Shown here in pieces: positions 1-12,243 of a stretch of DNA of 64,000 bases (position 1 is its first letter; each line of letters starts with the position of its first letter). The stretch lies in the NCBI GenBank assembly GCA_029718625.1, contig CM056381.1, forward strand, positions 1,858,784-1,922,783, given 5' to 3'. Source of the stretch: Synaphobranchus kaupii. Its lineage: Eukaryota; Chordata; Actinopteri; Anguilliformes; Synaphobranchidae. A program made the position numbers and the translations under genes. The notes under the pieces were generated by a model. It saw only the letters and a list, made by a program, of their open reading frames with translations. It was not told the DNA's origin and made no database searches.

Positions 1-128
1 GTAATACGGACGTTTGAAATGGTGCTGAGATGTGAGTGAGGAACATGCGCTCATGCTGTGCGTGGAGTTCGCTAACGCACAGCGAGCCGCCAGAGAGCCC
101 AAACCTTTCATAAGCCTTCTATATCTAC

Positions 129-1125
129 TGTTCCTCTCACTGCACAAATACAGACACACTGTCAGCTCTGACTGTTCCTCTCACTGCACAAATACAGACA
201 CACTGTCAGCTCTGACTGTTCCTCTCACTGCACAAATACAGACACACTGTCAGCTCTGACTGTTCCTCTCACTGCACAAATACAGACACACTGTCAGCTC
301 TGACTGTTCCTCTCACTGCACAAATACAGACACACTGTCAGCTCTGACTGTTCCTCTCACTGCACGAATAAAGACACACTCAGCTCTGGCTGTTCCTCTC
401 ACTGCACAAATACAGGACACACTGTCAGCTCTGACTGTTCCTCTCACTGCACAAATACAGACACACTGTCAGCTCTGGCTGTTCCTCTCACTGCACAAAT
501 ACAGACACACTGTCAGCTCTGGCTGTTCCTCTCACTGCACAAATACAGACACACTGTCAGCTCTGACTGTTCCTCTCACTGCACAAATACAGACACACTG
601 TCAGCTCTGGCTGTTCCTCTCACTGCACAAATACAGACACACTGTCAGCTCTGGCTGTTCCTCTCACTGCACAAATACAGACACACTGTCAGCTCTGACT
701 GTTCCTCTCACTGCACAAATACAGACACACTGTCAGCTCTGACTGTTCCTCTCACTGCACAAATACAGACACACTGTCAGCTCTGACTGTTCCTCTCACT
801 GCACGAATAAAGACACACTCAGCTCTGGCTGTTCCTCTCACTGCACGAATACAGACACACTGTCAGCTCTGACTGTTCCTCTCACTGCACAAATACAGAC
901 ACACTGTCAGCTCTGGCTGTTCCTCTCACTGCACAAATACAGACACACTGTCAGCTCTGGCTGTTCCTCTCACTGCACAAATACAGACACACTGTCAGCT
1001 CTGGCTGTTCCTCTCACTGGACAAATACAGACACACCGTCAGCTCTGGCTGTTCCTCTCACTGCACAAATACAGACACACCATCAGCTCTGGCTGTTCCT
1101 TTCACTGCACAAATACAGACACACT
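129..1125. repeat. minisatellite, 44-bp unit, about 22-23 copies
   Basis: Head-to-tail units beginning TGTTCCTCTCACTGCACAAA and ending near CAGCTCTGAC or CAGCTCTGGC. Most copies differ at one or two bases; two copies share the same variant (CGAATAAAG with a 2-bp loss, near 364 and 804), a sign that blocks of units were duplicated together. The array abuts the next one directly. Confidence 0.97.
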
Positions 1126-1951
1126 GAGTCTTATGGCAGTGGTGTGTTGGGACTATAGTACCATAGAGCACATTGAGACTTATGGCAGTGGTGTGTTCGG
1201 ACTATAGTATCATAGAGCACATTGAGTCTTATGGCAGGGGTGTGTTGGGACTATAGTACCATAGAGCACATTGAGTCTTATGGCAGTAGGCGGGTTGTGC
1301 CTATAGTACCATAGAGCACATTGAGTCTTATGGCAGTGGGCGGTTGTGCCTATAGTACCATAGAGCACATTGAGTCTTATGGCAGTGGGCGGTTGTGCCT
1401 ATAGTACCATAGAGCACATTGAGTCTTATAGCAGTGGGCGGTTGTGCCTATAGTACCATAGAGCACATTGAGTCTTATGGCAGTGGGCGGTTGTGCCTAT
1501 AGTACCATAGAGCACATTGAGTCTTATGGCAGTGGGCGGTTGTGCCTATAGTACCATAGAGCACATTGAGTCTTATGGCAGTGGTGTGTTGGGACTATAG
1601 TACCATAGAGCACATTGAGTCTTATGGCAGTGGGCGGTTTGTGCCTATAGTACCATAGAGCACATTGAGTCTTATGGCAGTGGTGTGTTGGGACTATAGT
1701 ACCATAGAGCACATTGAGTCTTATGGCAGTGGTGTGTTGGGACTATAGTACCATAGAGCACATTGAGTCTTATGGCAGTGGTGTGTTGGGACTATAGTAC
1801 CATAGAGCACATTGAGTCTTATGGCAGGGGTGTGTTGGGACTATAGTACCATAGAGCACATTGAGTCTTATGGCAGTCGGCGGTTGTGCCTATAGTACCA
1901 TAGAGCACATTGAGTCTTATGGCAGTGGGTGGTTGTGCCTATAGTACCATA
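1126..1951. repeat. minisatellite, 49-bp unit in two alternating types, about 17 copies
   Basis: Units share GAGTCTTATGGCAG and CTATAGTACCATAGAGCACA. The middle comes in two types: GTGTGTTGGGA and GGGCGGTTGTGC. The types occur in blocks and are interleaved rather than strictly alternating. Confidence 0.97.
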
Positions 1952-2421
1952 GTGCAGAATCTTAGCAGCAGCTTAGCACAGTATGCCGTGTCCTACAGCA
2001 TGTGTCACTTCCTTAAATCCACCGTGTTTTAAATAGAGGAAACGGTGATGCAGATGTGAGTTCTTGCGCAAGGCAGGAGGTCGCCGTGGGAACGGGGGCA
2101 GACCGTTTCTCCCGCCTCCCTTTAGATGTTCCAGACGGTTGTTTTGTGAGGAGCGGCTCGCCCCTGCAGTGGAGAAGGGACAGACTCCAGGAGATTAAAA
2201 CTCATTTGTTTTTTATGAATAAAATGTTTATCAGACTCGGAGTGACTGCACACATAAGTTTCTTGTTTTCTCTCAGGGCCTCATCTGAAGATGGTGGAAA
2301 AACCAGCAGTACTTTTTGTCTCATTTATATGAGTGAGGAGAGCTTGTGATTTTGAGAATGGGAATTTTTTATTGATTGCAGTGAAAATTGCAGTGAAAAC
2401 ACTTTAAAATGTAGCTGTGAC
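1952..2421. other. gene-free unique sequence
   Basis: No repeat, RNA gene or credible coding region seen. A 97-codon open frame crosses it without any recognisable domain. Confidence 0.5.
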
Positions 2422-2612
2422 CTTTAGTTCCACCCCTTTGGGGCGCCCCCCCCCTTTAGTTCCACCCCTTTGGGGCGCCCCCCCCCCTTTAGGTCCACTC
2501 CTTTGGGGTGCCCCCCCCTTTAGTTCCACCCCATTGGGGCGCCCCCACCCTTTAGTTCCACCCCTTTGGGGGCGCCCCCCCCCCTTTAGTTCCACCCCTT
2601 TGGGGGCTCCCC
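2422..2612. repeat. C-rich minisatellite, about 31-33-bp unit, 6 copies
   Basis: Units run TTTAGTTCCACCCCTTTGGG then GC followed by a C run of 6-9. Unit length varies only through the C run, as expected for polymerase slippage. Confidence 0.95.
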
Positions 2613-2674
2613 ACCCACCCAGCAGGAAATTGATGAAACCCGAAAAGCCTCAATCAGGGGGCGGGGGGGCTTGC

Positions 2675-2711
2675 TGTCACTCACCTGTCACTCACCTGTC
2701 ACTCACCTGTA
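2675..2711. repeat. 11-bp tandem repeat, 3 copies
   Basis: Three copies of TGTCACTCACC, each containing an E-box-like CACCTG across the junction, followed by TGTAAGG. Confidence 0.8.
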
Positions 2712-3036
2712 AGGTGGAGAGCAAAGCTAAAAGCAGGTGTAGAGGCCCTGTGTGTGGGCTAGAGCTGGCAGCACAGGTGTTATGCATTTCACTGACGGCT
2801 CTGTAAACTTATACAGACTGCCATATGTGACCAGTGGAATGCCTCGATACTTGGCTTTATGTGATTGGATGACTGTGATGACAGCTTGGGGGACTGGCTA
2901 GGCTAGCTCCGCCCAGCAGACATAGACTCCGCCCAGCTGACGTTACATTAGAGAGATATTTTTACTGTCCTCAGGAGATGATCCCATGTCCACTGATAGT
3001 GGGAATAGGCGCCCCGTCCAGCCCAGATTCTCCTGA
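2712..3036. other. gene-free unique sequence
   Basis: Nothing recognisable is seen apart from a short direct duplication of TCCGCCCAGC-type sequence near 2909 and 2930. Confidence 0.4.
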
Positions 3037-4181
3037 CCTCAGCAGTGTGCGGGGGATCATAACCTCAGCAGTGTGCGGGGGATCATAACCTCAGCAGTGT
3101 GCGGGATCATAACCTCAGCAGTGTGCGCGGGACCATAACCTCAGCAGTGTGTGCGCGGGATCATAACCTCAGCAGTGTGCGCGGGACCATAACCTCAGCA
3201 GTGTGTGCGCGGGATCATAACCTCAGCAGTGTGTGCGCGGGATCATAACCTCAGCAGTGTGTGCGCGGGATCATAACCTCAGCAGTGTGTGCGCGGGGAT
3301 CATAACCTCAGCAGTGTGTGCGCGGGATCATAACCTCAGCAGTGTGCGGGGGATCATAACCTCAGCAGTGTGCGGGGGGATCATAACCTCAGCAGTGTGT
3401 GGGGGATCATAACCTCAGCAGTGTGTGCGCGGGGACTATAACCTCAGCAGTGTGCGCGGGATCATAACCTCAGCAGTGTGCGCGCGACCATAACCTCAGC
3501 AGTGTGCGCGCGACCATAACCTCAGCAGTGTGCGCGGGGACCATAACCTCAGCAGTGTGCGCGGGACTATAACCTCAGCAGTGTGCGCGGGATCATAACC
3601 TCAGCAGTGTGCGCGGGATCATAACCTCAGCAGTGTGAGGGATCATAACCTCAGCAGTGTGCGCGCGGGATCATTACCTCAGCAGTGTGCGGGATCATAA
3701 CCTCAGCAGTGTGTGCGGGGGATCATAACCTCAGCAGTGTGCGCGCGGGATCATAACCTCAGCAGTGTGTGCGGGGGATCATAACCTCAGCAGTGTGCGC
3801 GCGGGATCATAACCTCAGCAGTGTGCGGGGGATCATAACCTCAGCAGTGTGCACAGGATCATAACCTCAGCAGTGAGCCCAGGATCATAACCTCAGCAGT
3901 GTGCGCTGGATCATAACCTCAGCAGTGTGCGCGGGATCATAACCTCAGCAGTGTGCGCGGGATCATAACCTCAGCAGTGTGCGCGGGATCATAACCTCAG
4001 CAGTGTGCGCGCGGGATCATAACCTCAGCAGTGTGCGCTGGATCATAACCTCAGCAGTGTGCGCGGGATCATAACCTCAGCAGTGTGCGCGGGATCATAA
4101 CCTCAGCAGTGTGCGCGGGATCATAACCTCTGCAGTGTGCGGGGGATCATAACCTCAGCAGTGTGCCCTGGGGGACCATAA
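3037..4181. repeat. CpG-rich minisatellite, about 26-bp unit, about 43 copies
   Basis: Units are CCTCAGCAGTGTGCGCGGGA plus TCATAA. Length varies from about 24 to 29 through the alternating GTGTGCGCGCG part and the G run. The TCATAACCTCAGCAGTGTG core is nearly invariant. Confidence 0.97.
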
Positions 4182-5655
4182 TTTGATATATGACAGATGT
4201 ATTACTGGCACAGGGTTGGAACTTTTCCAGCGTCGGTTACATTACTGTTTAAAACGAAGGTGGAGGTTTCTGTTCAGAGCACAGGCACCTGTCCGCCTCA
4301 CCAGAGGGAAGTTTGACAAAATGGCCGCTTAGCTTGTCGTCTGGGTCAGAGACTGTGGATTTGGCATTTAATCATACTGCTGTGATAATATGGTAATTAA
4401 TAATTCATATTCAGTGTAGCCAGTCTGGTTATTCTCCCCAGCAGGTGTGCAACAACACACTCACTTACTTATGTTTCTGTGTCTTCATTGTCATCTTTTA
4501 TGTTCTATAATATGGAAAGCCTTTTGAGTTGCCTGTAGCGGAAGACATGTATAAATAAAATTGATTTTATAATGTTTTTTAGCTGTTGGAAATGGAAATG
4601 CTTGAGATTTTGCATTTGATGTCTCATAAGTATGGCTATGTTATGCTCTGATGGGTAACAGGAGCAGGTTGGGCTTCACCAGTAGGGTGCTGTTTGCAGG
4701 GCATCAGCAGCTGTTCCTGAGCCTGTCCGTGACCGTCGCCATGTGAGCATTAGAGAAGACTGTTGGGGGAAAGGGTTACCATGACTCCAAAAATGGGTGG
4801 AGCTAAAACATGCTCCCAGTAACTCGATGATTTGAACCAATCAGTGAGCAAAACCGAATGACTGCCTCTTTTATGTGTCAGATCATTGTTTTATTGGGGT
4901 TTTTAGGCACCTTTCAGTACCCAGGTGAATCTGACGGCTGTGAAAAACGCAGGTACTTGATAAGTTAATGCAGTTTTTTTGTCCCATGTGTGAGAGATCT
5001 TCAGTGCCAGGAGCATTTTTTTCTACCGTAACGGTTATAGCCGGTCCGCCTGCCCTGGCGTGTGTCTGGTGTTGTTCGGGGTAAGTTTTGCCGGGATCCG
5101 GTTCGGCTGCAGATTTAAGTGTCGGGCCCCTGGGGGCCCCTGGTTGGCGGTTATTCCGCCGGTCCTCAGTCCCGCCTTCTAACGTTTCAGATTTTAAAAG
5201 GGGAGCAGTGGAGGGCTTCCTGTCCCAGGGGCGACCCAGTGGGGCTCAGCCTCTCGCTCCAACGGCACCCCATAATAATCCGCTCTGATCCCAAAAGTGC
5301 TCAACGATCCATATTTGACATGTAAACTCTTAAAAAGAGTTTATGGAAAAGAACATTGCTGTTGGATGTGTGTGTTTTTATTTTAATAAAATGAAAGGAT
5401 TTTTCCCCCTCCGTTCGGTGGACAGTTATTTAGTTAATTTGCGAGCATTTGGGCAAATTTGACTCTCAATAAAGTTCTAAGTTTTTTTAATTGGCCCAAT
5501 GGGATATTTTAATAAAATGGATGTATTAATAAAAAAGCGGCATTTTTTCCTGTGTTGTCAACTTCACCAGAGACTAATTGGCTCAGATGATTAGAAAAAA
5601 GGGCACAATACCAGCTTTTCCTGTGTGTATTTGCCGGAACTAACTGACTTCTAAC
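4182..5655. other. gene-free sequence with a possible SINE/LINE tail
   Basis: Mostly unique. Around 4515-4565 the order AAAGCCTTTTGAGTTGCC, then ATGTATAAATAAAATTGAT, resembles the decayed 3' tail of fish SINE/L2-type elements. A GC-rich stretch (5040-5300) has two overlapping short open frames with no recognisable domain. Confidence 0.4.
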
Positions 5656-6147
5656 AGTTATTTCATGACCAGCTCAATCAAACAGGAATATTCAAGTGTT
5701 ATTCAATGACCAGCTGAATCAAGAAGGAATATTCCAGAGTTATTCAATGACCAGCTCAATCAAACAGGAATATTCCAGAGTTATTCAATGACCAGCTCAA
5801 TCAAGCAGGAATATTCCAGAGTTATTCAATGACCAGCTCAATCAAACAGGAATATTCCAGAGTTATTCAATGACCACCTCAATCAAACAGGAATATTCCA
5901 GAGTTATTCAATGACCAGCTCAATCAAGCAGGAATATTCCAGAGTTATTCAATGACCAGCTCAATCAAACAGGAATATTCCAGAGTTATTCAATGACCAG
6001 CTCAATCAAACAGGAATATTCCAGAGTTATTCAATGACCAGCTCAATCAAACAGGAATATTCCAGAGTTATTCAATGACCAGCTCAATCAAACAGGAATA
6101 TTCCAGAGTTATTCAATGACCAGCTCAATCAAACAGGAATATTCCAG
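5656..6147. repeat. minisatellite, 41-bp unit, 12 copies
   Basis: Units are AGTTATTCAATGACCAGCTC followed by AATCAAACAGG and AATATTCCAG. The array is very uniform, with only A/G and G/C single-base variants after the first two copies. Each unit carries the palindrome GGAATATTCC. Confidence 0.97.
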
Positions 6148-7263
6148 TTCTCGGCTGGAACTAAAAGGAAAAAGCTGCATTAAAGGCGTGTCCCTGGCAC
6201 TAGGCCAGGAAATGGCATAGAATATGTTTTAAAAAGTAGGGCAGTTATGAATTGTTGACGGTTCCAACATTGCCTCGCATAAACCAGCCACCGCGGTTCC
6301 CACTTAAGGTAGCGTGCTAACTCTGTGCCAGGTCAGAAACACACGACAGCAAAACATCACACACATGTACGTAATGTTTAATTGTATGGTGTGTAATCTA
6401 ATCATTAAATAACCAGCAATAACTGTCTTTTTCTTTTCATTTAAAAAAATAAAAATGTTCGGAGCAAAAGAGCGAAAGCCAAAAGAACACAGAGCTCACT
6501 GTTCATAATTCCCAACTGTAACTCAGAATTCCCAACTGTAACTCAGAATGCCAGGCCCTTCCCTGGGAGAATGGAGCATAATAAGATTTAAAATATTATA
6601 ATGTTATTACAAAGAAACCTCAGAAGTTTTGTGGTTGTGACCTCTGGAGGGAATGTAAGATGTAGTTTATGGCACCATTAAGAATATTCCAGAAAAGTCA
6701 AGGTAAAAGATCTAGTTTTGGTCTCATAAATCCTATCTGGAGTTTTCAGGGGAGAAGAAAGAGTTTGCATGGCTTACTGTAGACGGCAGTGAACTGAAGT
6801 ATTTTTTACAAGGTGCTTCATCTACAGGCCATGAGCTCTGGCACGTCTTTCCCAAACGGAAATCGCGATGTTCACCCCCCACCCCCCCCCCCCCCCCCCC
6901 CCACCACCAGAGCTGTCAGGGCTGGAGACAAACTCTCTAGTAATAAAGACTAATATAATATGGGCCGTGTGTTTCTCTGTACATTGAGATTTCACACTGT
7001 GCACATAGAGCTTCTGAATTATAACCTTTTCACAACACGGAACGACCAAAACAACAGCTTCATAGTGAGGAAAAGGATGTTTAAAATATTATTCATTGTA
7101 AAAAAATAATTTTTATAATTTATGCTCATATATATTTCAGAAATACAGCTTGGCAATGTAACTGGCTCATTGAAACACAATTTGGGACAGTCTTCCAACC
7201 TCTCATAAACCGTGAGGAACAGAGCTTTGGGTTCAGGTCATCGTGAAGAGTAAAATCTCACAC
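6148..7263. other. gene-free sequence; poly-C tract
   Basis: Unique, AT-rich DNA. A C-rich homopolymer lies at 6875-6902 and a two-copy 20-bp direct repeat (AATTCCCAACTGTAACTCAG) at about 6509-6548. No gene seen. Confidence 0.5.
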
Positions 7264-8613
7264 AGGATGTCAGTTTAGAACCTTTTTCAGGATGTCAGTG
7301 TAGAACTGTTTTCAGGATGTCAGTGTAGAACCTTTTTCAGGGTGTCAGTGTAGAACCTTTTTTCAGGATGTCAGTGTAGAGCTGTTTTCAGGATGTCAGT
7401 GTAGAACCTTTTTTCAGGATCTCAGTGTAGAACCTTTTTCAGGATCTCAGTGTAGAACCTTTTTTCAGGATGTCAGTGTAGAACTGTTTTCAGGATGTCA
7501 GTGTAGAACCTTTTTCAGGATGTCAGTGTGGAACCTTCTTTCAGGATGTCAGTGTATAACTGTTTTCAGGATGTCAGTGTTGAACCTTTTTCAGGATGTC
7601 AGTGTAGAACCTTTTTTCAGGATGTCAGTGTAGAACCTTTTTTCAGGATCTCAGTGTAGAACCTTTTTCAGGATCTCAGTGTAGAACCTTTTTTCAGGAT
7701 GTCAGTGTAGAACCGTTTTCAGAATGTCAGTGTAGAACCTTTTTTCAGAATGTCAGTGTAGAACCTTTTTTCAGGATGTCAGTGTAGAACCTTTTTTAGG
7801 ATGTCAGTGTAGAACCTTTTTTCAGAATGTCAGTGTAGAACCTTTTTTCAGAATGTCAGTGTAGAACCTTTTTCAGGATCTCAGTGTAGAACCTTTTTTC
7901 AGGATGTCAGTGTAGAACCTTTTTTGGGATGTCAGTGTAGAACCGTTTTCAGAATGTCGGTGTAGAACGTTTTTCAGGATGTCAGTGTAGAACCTTTTTT
8001 CAGGATGTCAGTGTAGAACCGTTTTCAGAATGTCAGTGTAGAACCTTTTTTAGGATGTCAGTGTAGAACCTTTTTTCAGAATGTCAGTGTAGAACCTTTT
8101 TCAGGATCTCAGTGTAGAACCTTTTTTCAGGATGTTAGTGTAGAACCTTTTTTGGGTTGTCAGTGTAGAACCGTTTTCAGAATGTCAGTGTAGAACGTTT
8201 TTCGGGATGTCAGTGTAGAATCTCTTTCAGGATGTCAGTGTAGAACCTTTTTTCAGGATGTCAGTGTAGAACCTTTTTTCGGGATGTCAGTGTAGAACCT
8301 TTTTTCAGGATATCAGTGTAGAATCGTTTTCAGAATGTCAGTGTAGAACCTTTTTCGGGATGTCAGTTTAGAACTTTTTCAGGATGTCAGTGTAGAACCT
8401 TTTTTCAGGATGTCAGTGTAGAACCTTTTTTCAGGATGTCAGTGTAGAACTGTTTTCAGGATGTCAGTGTAGAACCTTTTTTCAGGATGTCAATGTAGAA
8501 CTGTTTTCAAGATGTCAGTGTATAACCTTTTTTCAGGATGTCAGTGTAGAACCTTTTTTCAGGATGTTAGTGTAGAACTGTTTTCAGGATGTCAGTGTAG
8601 AACCTTTTTTCAG
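7264..8613. repeat. minisatellite, 25-27-bp unit, about 52 copies
   Basis: Units are GGATGTCAGTGTAGAACC followed by a T run of 4-6 and CA. Variants include GGATCTCAG, GAATGTCAG and AACTGTTTTC, arranged in recurring blocks. Unit length varies through the T run. Confidence 0.97.
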
Positions 8614-8716
8614 CACTTAAGTACTTACTTTAAGTCATTGATTGGCTAGCGTCTGCACACCCAAGGCCCAATAAAATCAGCACTGGCGTTTCAGACCCCT
8701 CCTCTCGATTATCCAG

Positions 8717-9965
8717 CACTGGGTCCCCTGGTCTTTACTGAGACTGGGTCCCCTGGTCTTTACTGAGACTGGGTCCCCTGGTCTTTACTGAGACTGGGTC
8801 CCCTGGTCTTTAATGAGACTGGGTCCCCTGGTCTTTACTGAGACTGGGTCCCCTGGTCTTTACTGAGACTGGGTCCCCTGGTCTTTACTGAGACTGGGTC
8901 CCCTGGTCTTTAATGAGACTGGGTCCCCTGGTCTTTAATGAGACTGGGTCCCCTGGTCTTTACTGAGACTGGGTCCCCTGGTCTTTACTGAGACTGGGTT
9001 CCCTGGTCTTTACTGAGACTGGGTCCCCTGGTCTTTAATGAGACTGGGTCCCCTGGTCTTTAATGAGACTGGGTCCCCTGGTCTTTACTGAGACTGGGTC
9101 CCCTGGTCTTTACTGAGACTGGGTCCCCTGGTCTTTAATGAGACTGGGTCCCCTGGTCTTTACTGAGACTGGGACCCCTGGTCTTTAATGAGACTGGGTC
9201 CCCTGGTCTTTACTGAGACTGGGTCCCTTGGTCTTTACTGAGACTGGGTCCCCTGGTCTTTAATGAGACTGGGTCCCCTGGTCTTTACTGAGACTGGGAC
9301 CCCTGGTCTTTAATGAGACTGGGTCCCCTGGTCTTTACTGAGACTGGGTCCCCTGGTCTTTACTGAGACTGGGTCCCCTGGTCTTTACTGAGACTGGGTC
9401 CCCTGGTCTTTACTGAGACTGGGTCCCCTGGTCTTTAATGAGACTGGGTCCCCTGGTCTTTAATGAGACTGGGTCCCCTGGTCTTTACTGAGACTGGGTC
9501 CCCTGGTCTTTACTGAGACTGGGTTCCCTGGTCTTTACTGAGACTGGGTCCCCTGGTCTTTACTGAGACTGGGTCCCCTGGTCTTTAATGAGACTGGGTC
9601 CCCTGGTCTTTAATGAGACTGGGTCCCCTGGTCTTTACTGAGACTGGGACCCCTGGTCTTTAATGAGACTGGGTCCCCTGGTCTTTACTGAGACTGGGTC
9701 CCCTGGTCTTTACTGAGACTGGGTCCCCTGGTCTTTACTGAGACTGGGTCCCCTGGTCTTTAATGAGACTGGGTCCCCTGGTCTTTACTGAGACTGGGAC
9801 CCCTGGTCTTTAATGAGACTGGGTCCCCTGGTCTTTAATGAGACTGGGTCCCCTGGTCTTTACTGAGACTGGGTCCCCTGGTCTTTAATGAGACTGGCTC
9901 CCCTGGTCTTTAATGAGACTGGGTCCCCTGGTCTTTACTGAGACTGGGACCCCTGGTCTTTAATG
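8717..9965. repeat. minisatellite, 25-bp unit, about 50 copies without length change
   Basis: Units are GGGTCCCCTGGTCTTTACTG plus AGACT. Variant markers (GGGACCCC at 9171, 9296, 9646, 9796, 9946; GGGTTCCC at 8996 and 9521) are all separated by exact multiples of 25, so no indel has entered over at least 950 bp. TAATGAG and TACTGAG versions are mixed. Confidence 0.98.
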
Positions 9966-10779
9966 ACCCAATAAAAATATGTCCTATTACCTGTTGAAAA
10001 TATGTTATGTAGGTAGGAGAGCAGACAGCCCACCCTCCTTATGTATTTTTTTATTTAGACGGGGTGGTGGTACAGAACGTGTTATAGCGGGGAATGGAAC
10101 CTGCAGCCTCGGGGGAGAAGTGCTATACGGGGTGAGAGGCAGCTGCCCTATGGACTGCATCACATGGGCTCCCAATCTGGACGCAATTTAGCTTCAGTTT
10201 CAACCTATGCCCTCTGCTCTGTCAGAACTCCCCTTCAACTTCAGTAATACCCCTTGTGTCTCTTTCTTACCTTTTCCTTCAAGTGCTTTTTTCCTCTCTG
10301 ATAGTTAGAAGTTAATGTCTAACTAGAAGTCAATGTTAGAAGGTAAATTACTAGTCTTGTTGCCCTTCTGTGAACTTTTGCTGAATATGTGAGTCAGAGT
10401 CAGGGAGAGGTGTAGGCCATGTGGTGAAGCCTGTAGAGTGGCCTACTCTCGACCCATATTTAACAACCCCCCCCAAGGGTTCATTCTCTGCCATGGCACT
10501 TCCTGGACTGTGATCCCATCTTTATCTGGAACACTCTCTGCTTCCTCCCATCTGAATAAAGAGAAAAACTAGATAAGGAGGGTGGTCTGAGAACTATAAT
10601 ATAAAACCCCTTCATAATTTGTTTGTTTAATTTTTTTTCTTTTCTACTTAAACTGGAGACAGAAACGTGTCAGGAGTGAATACCCCCAAAGCAGTAAATG
10701 GAGATATGCTGTGATTTTAAAAACGTCATCTGGACTATTTAAAGCCTTCTTTTTTTAAAGCTCCTAGATAACTTGCCCT
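9966..10779. other. gene-free unique sequence
   Basis: No repeat array or recognisable gene. A 70-codon open frame near 9979-10191 has no known domain and looks like chance. Confidence 0.5.
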
Positions 10780-11160
10780 GTAAATAATCTCACCAGTGTT
10801 GTTTTAAAGTTGCTGAAGTTTAATCGGTGTTTAGCGCGGAGCGCAATGCGCGTCGCGCGGAACACGCAGTAAAAAGCACGTGTCGTCAGGGCATGCTCGC
10901 CCCTCCTGCTCCTCCACGCAGATCCCGGGCATTCCTCGGCGTTCGCTCACGCTGAGCGCTCCCTGCGGAGCTGCGGCCCGACTTTCCCAAAGCCGATATT
11001 AATATCACAGGCCATTGTAACGCAGTTATTTTCATGAAAGCCCTGGAGGAAGTCACGTGTGCCTAATTGCTCCCTGGAGCCCGCGCAGTCCCCATTATGC
11101 ACATAAGCATCAATGAAGTGGAAACTCACAGGAAGTAGCAATCAACTGTGGCTATGTGTC
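10780..11160. other. high-complexity block, candidate conserved non-coding element
   Basis: Balanced composition with many CpGs (GCGCGGAGCGCAATGCGCGT near 10835) then AAGCCGATATTAATATCACA and CACGTGTGCCTAATTGCTCC. There are no tandem repeats and no domain-bearing frame. It stands out from the low-complexity surroundings. Conservation is inferred, not seen. Confidence 0.35.
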
Positions 11161-11365
11161 TGTTTTATTTTTTTTAATTTTTATTTTTCAAAGACGCCCA
11201 TTTTGTTAATGGGCTTGGCATCTCTTTTTTAGGAGTTTAAAAAATTTAAAGAAAATAGTTTTTTGGTCGCTTTGTAGGCTATATGAACACATGCAGGAAC
11301 ATGGATTTCAGGCGGTTTATACATACATTAAAATGTAGATAATACAGAGTCAGACAAAGGAAAAG

Positions 11366-11475
11366 CACACATAAGCGTACACACGCACGCACGCACCTGC
11401 ACGCACGCACACACGCAAGCACGCACGTACACACAGTCACACACACACACACACACACGCAGTCACGCACGCACG
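11366..11475. repeat. CA/CG-type microsatellite
   Basis: Imperfect (CA)n with CACGCACG tracts. Long open frames across it are an artefact of the dinucleotide repeat. Confidence 0.9.
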
Positions 11476-11691
11476 CCATATCACCATATCAAGGTCCCCA
11501 TATTTATCTGGCCTCAGGAAGACAGGCAGGGTTGAGATGGAGGGAAAGCGCTCTGTCAGGTTGCTACTTAAACGCACATGACTGCTAAAACAGACGTCCG
11601 CGCGCTTACTTCCTCTCATAATTCTGTAAGTTCACCTCTCTTCTTGACCTAAAAGGTTCCATTAACCACTGGGGTCCTTCCAAGAGAAAGC

Positions 11692-12243
11692 AGAGAACTG
11701 GGCCAGGCTTTAGGAGGGAACCGGGCCAGGCTTTAGGAGAAAACCGGGCCAGGCTGTAGGGCAGAACCGGGCCAGGCTGTAGGAGAGAACCGGGCCAGGC
11801 TTTAGGAGAAAACTGGGCCAGGCTGTAGGAGGGAACCGGGCCAGGCTGTAGGGCAGAACCGGGCCAGGCTGTAGGAGAGAACCGGGCCAGGCTGTAGGGC
11901 AGAACCGGGCCAGGCTGTAGGAGAGAACCGGGCCAGGCTGTAGGACAGAACCGGGCCAGGCTGTAGGAGGGAACCGGGCCAGGCTGTAGGGCAGAACCGG
12001 GCCAGGCTGTAGGGCAGAACCGGGCCAGGCTGTAGGAGGGAACCGGGCCAGGCTGTAGGGCAGAACCGGGCCAGGCTGTAGGAGGGAACCGGGCCAGGCT
12101 GTAGGGCAGAACCGGGCCAGGCTTTAGGAGAAAACCGGGCCAGGCTGTAGGAGGGAACCGGGCCAGGCTTTAGGAGGGAACCGGGCCAGGCTGTAGGGCA
12201 GAACCGGGCCAGGCTGTAGGGCAGAACCGGGCCAGGCTGTAGG
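11692..12243. repeat. minisatellite, 23-bp unit, about 24 copies
   Basis: Units are AACCGGGCCAGGCTGTAGG followed by GCAG, GAGG, GAGA or ACAG. The changing tetramer gives four unit types that recur in pairs and triplets. Length is constant. Confidence 0.97.
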
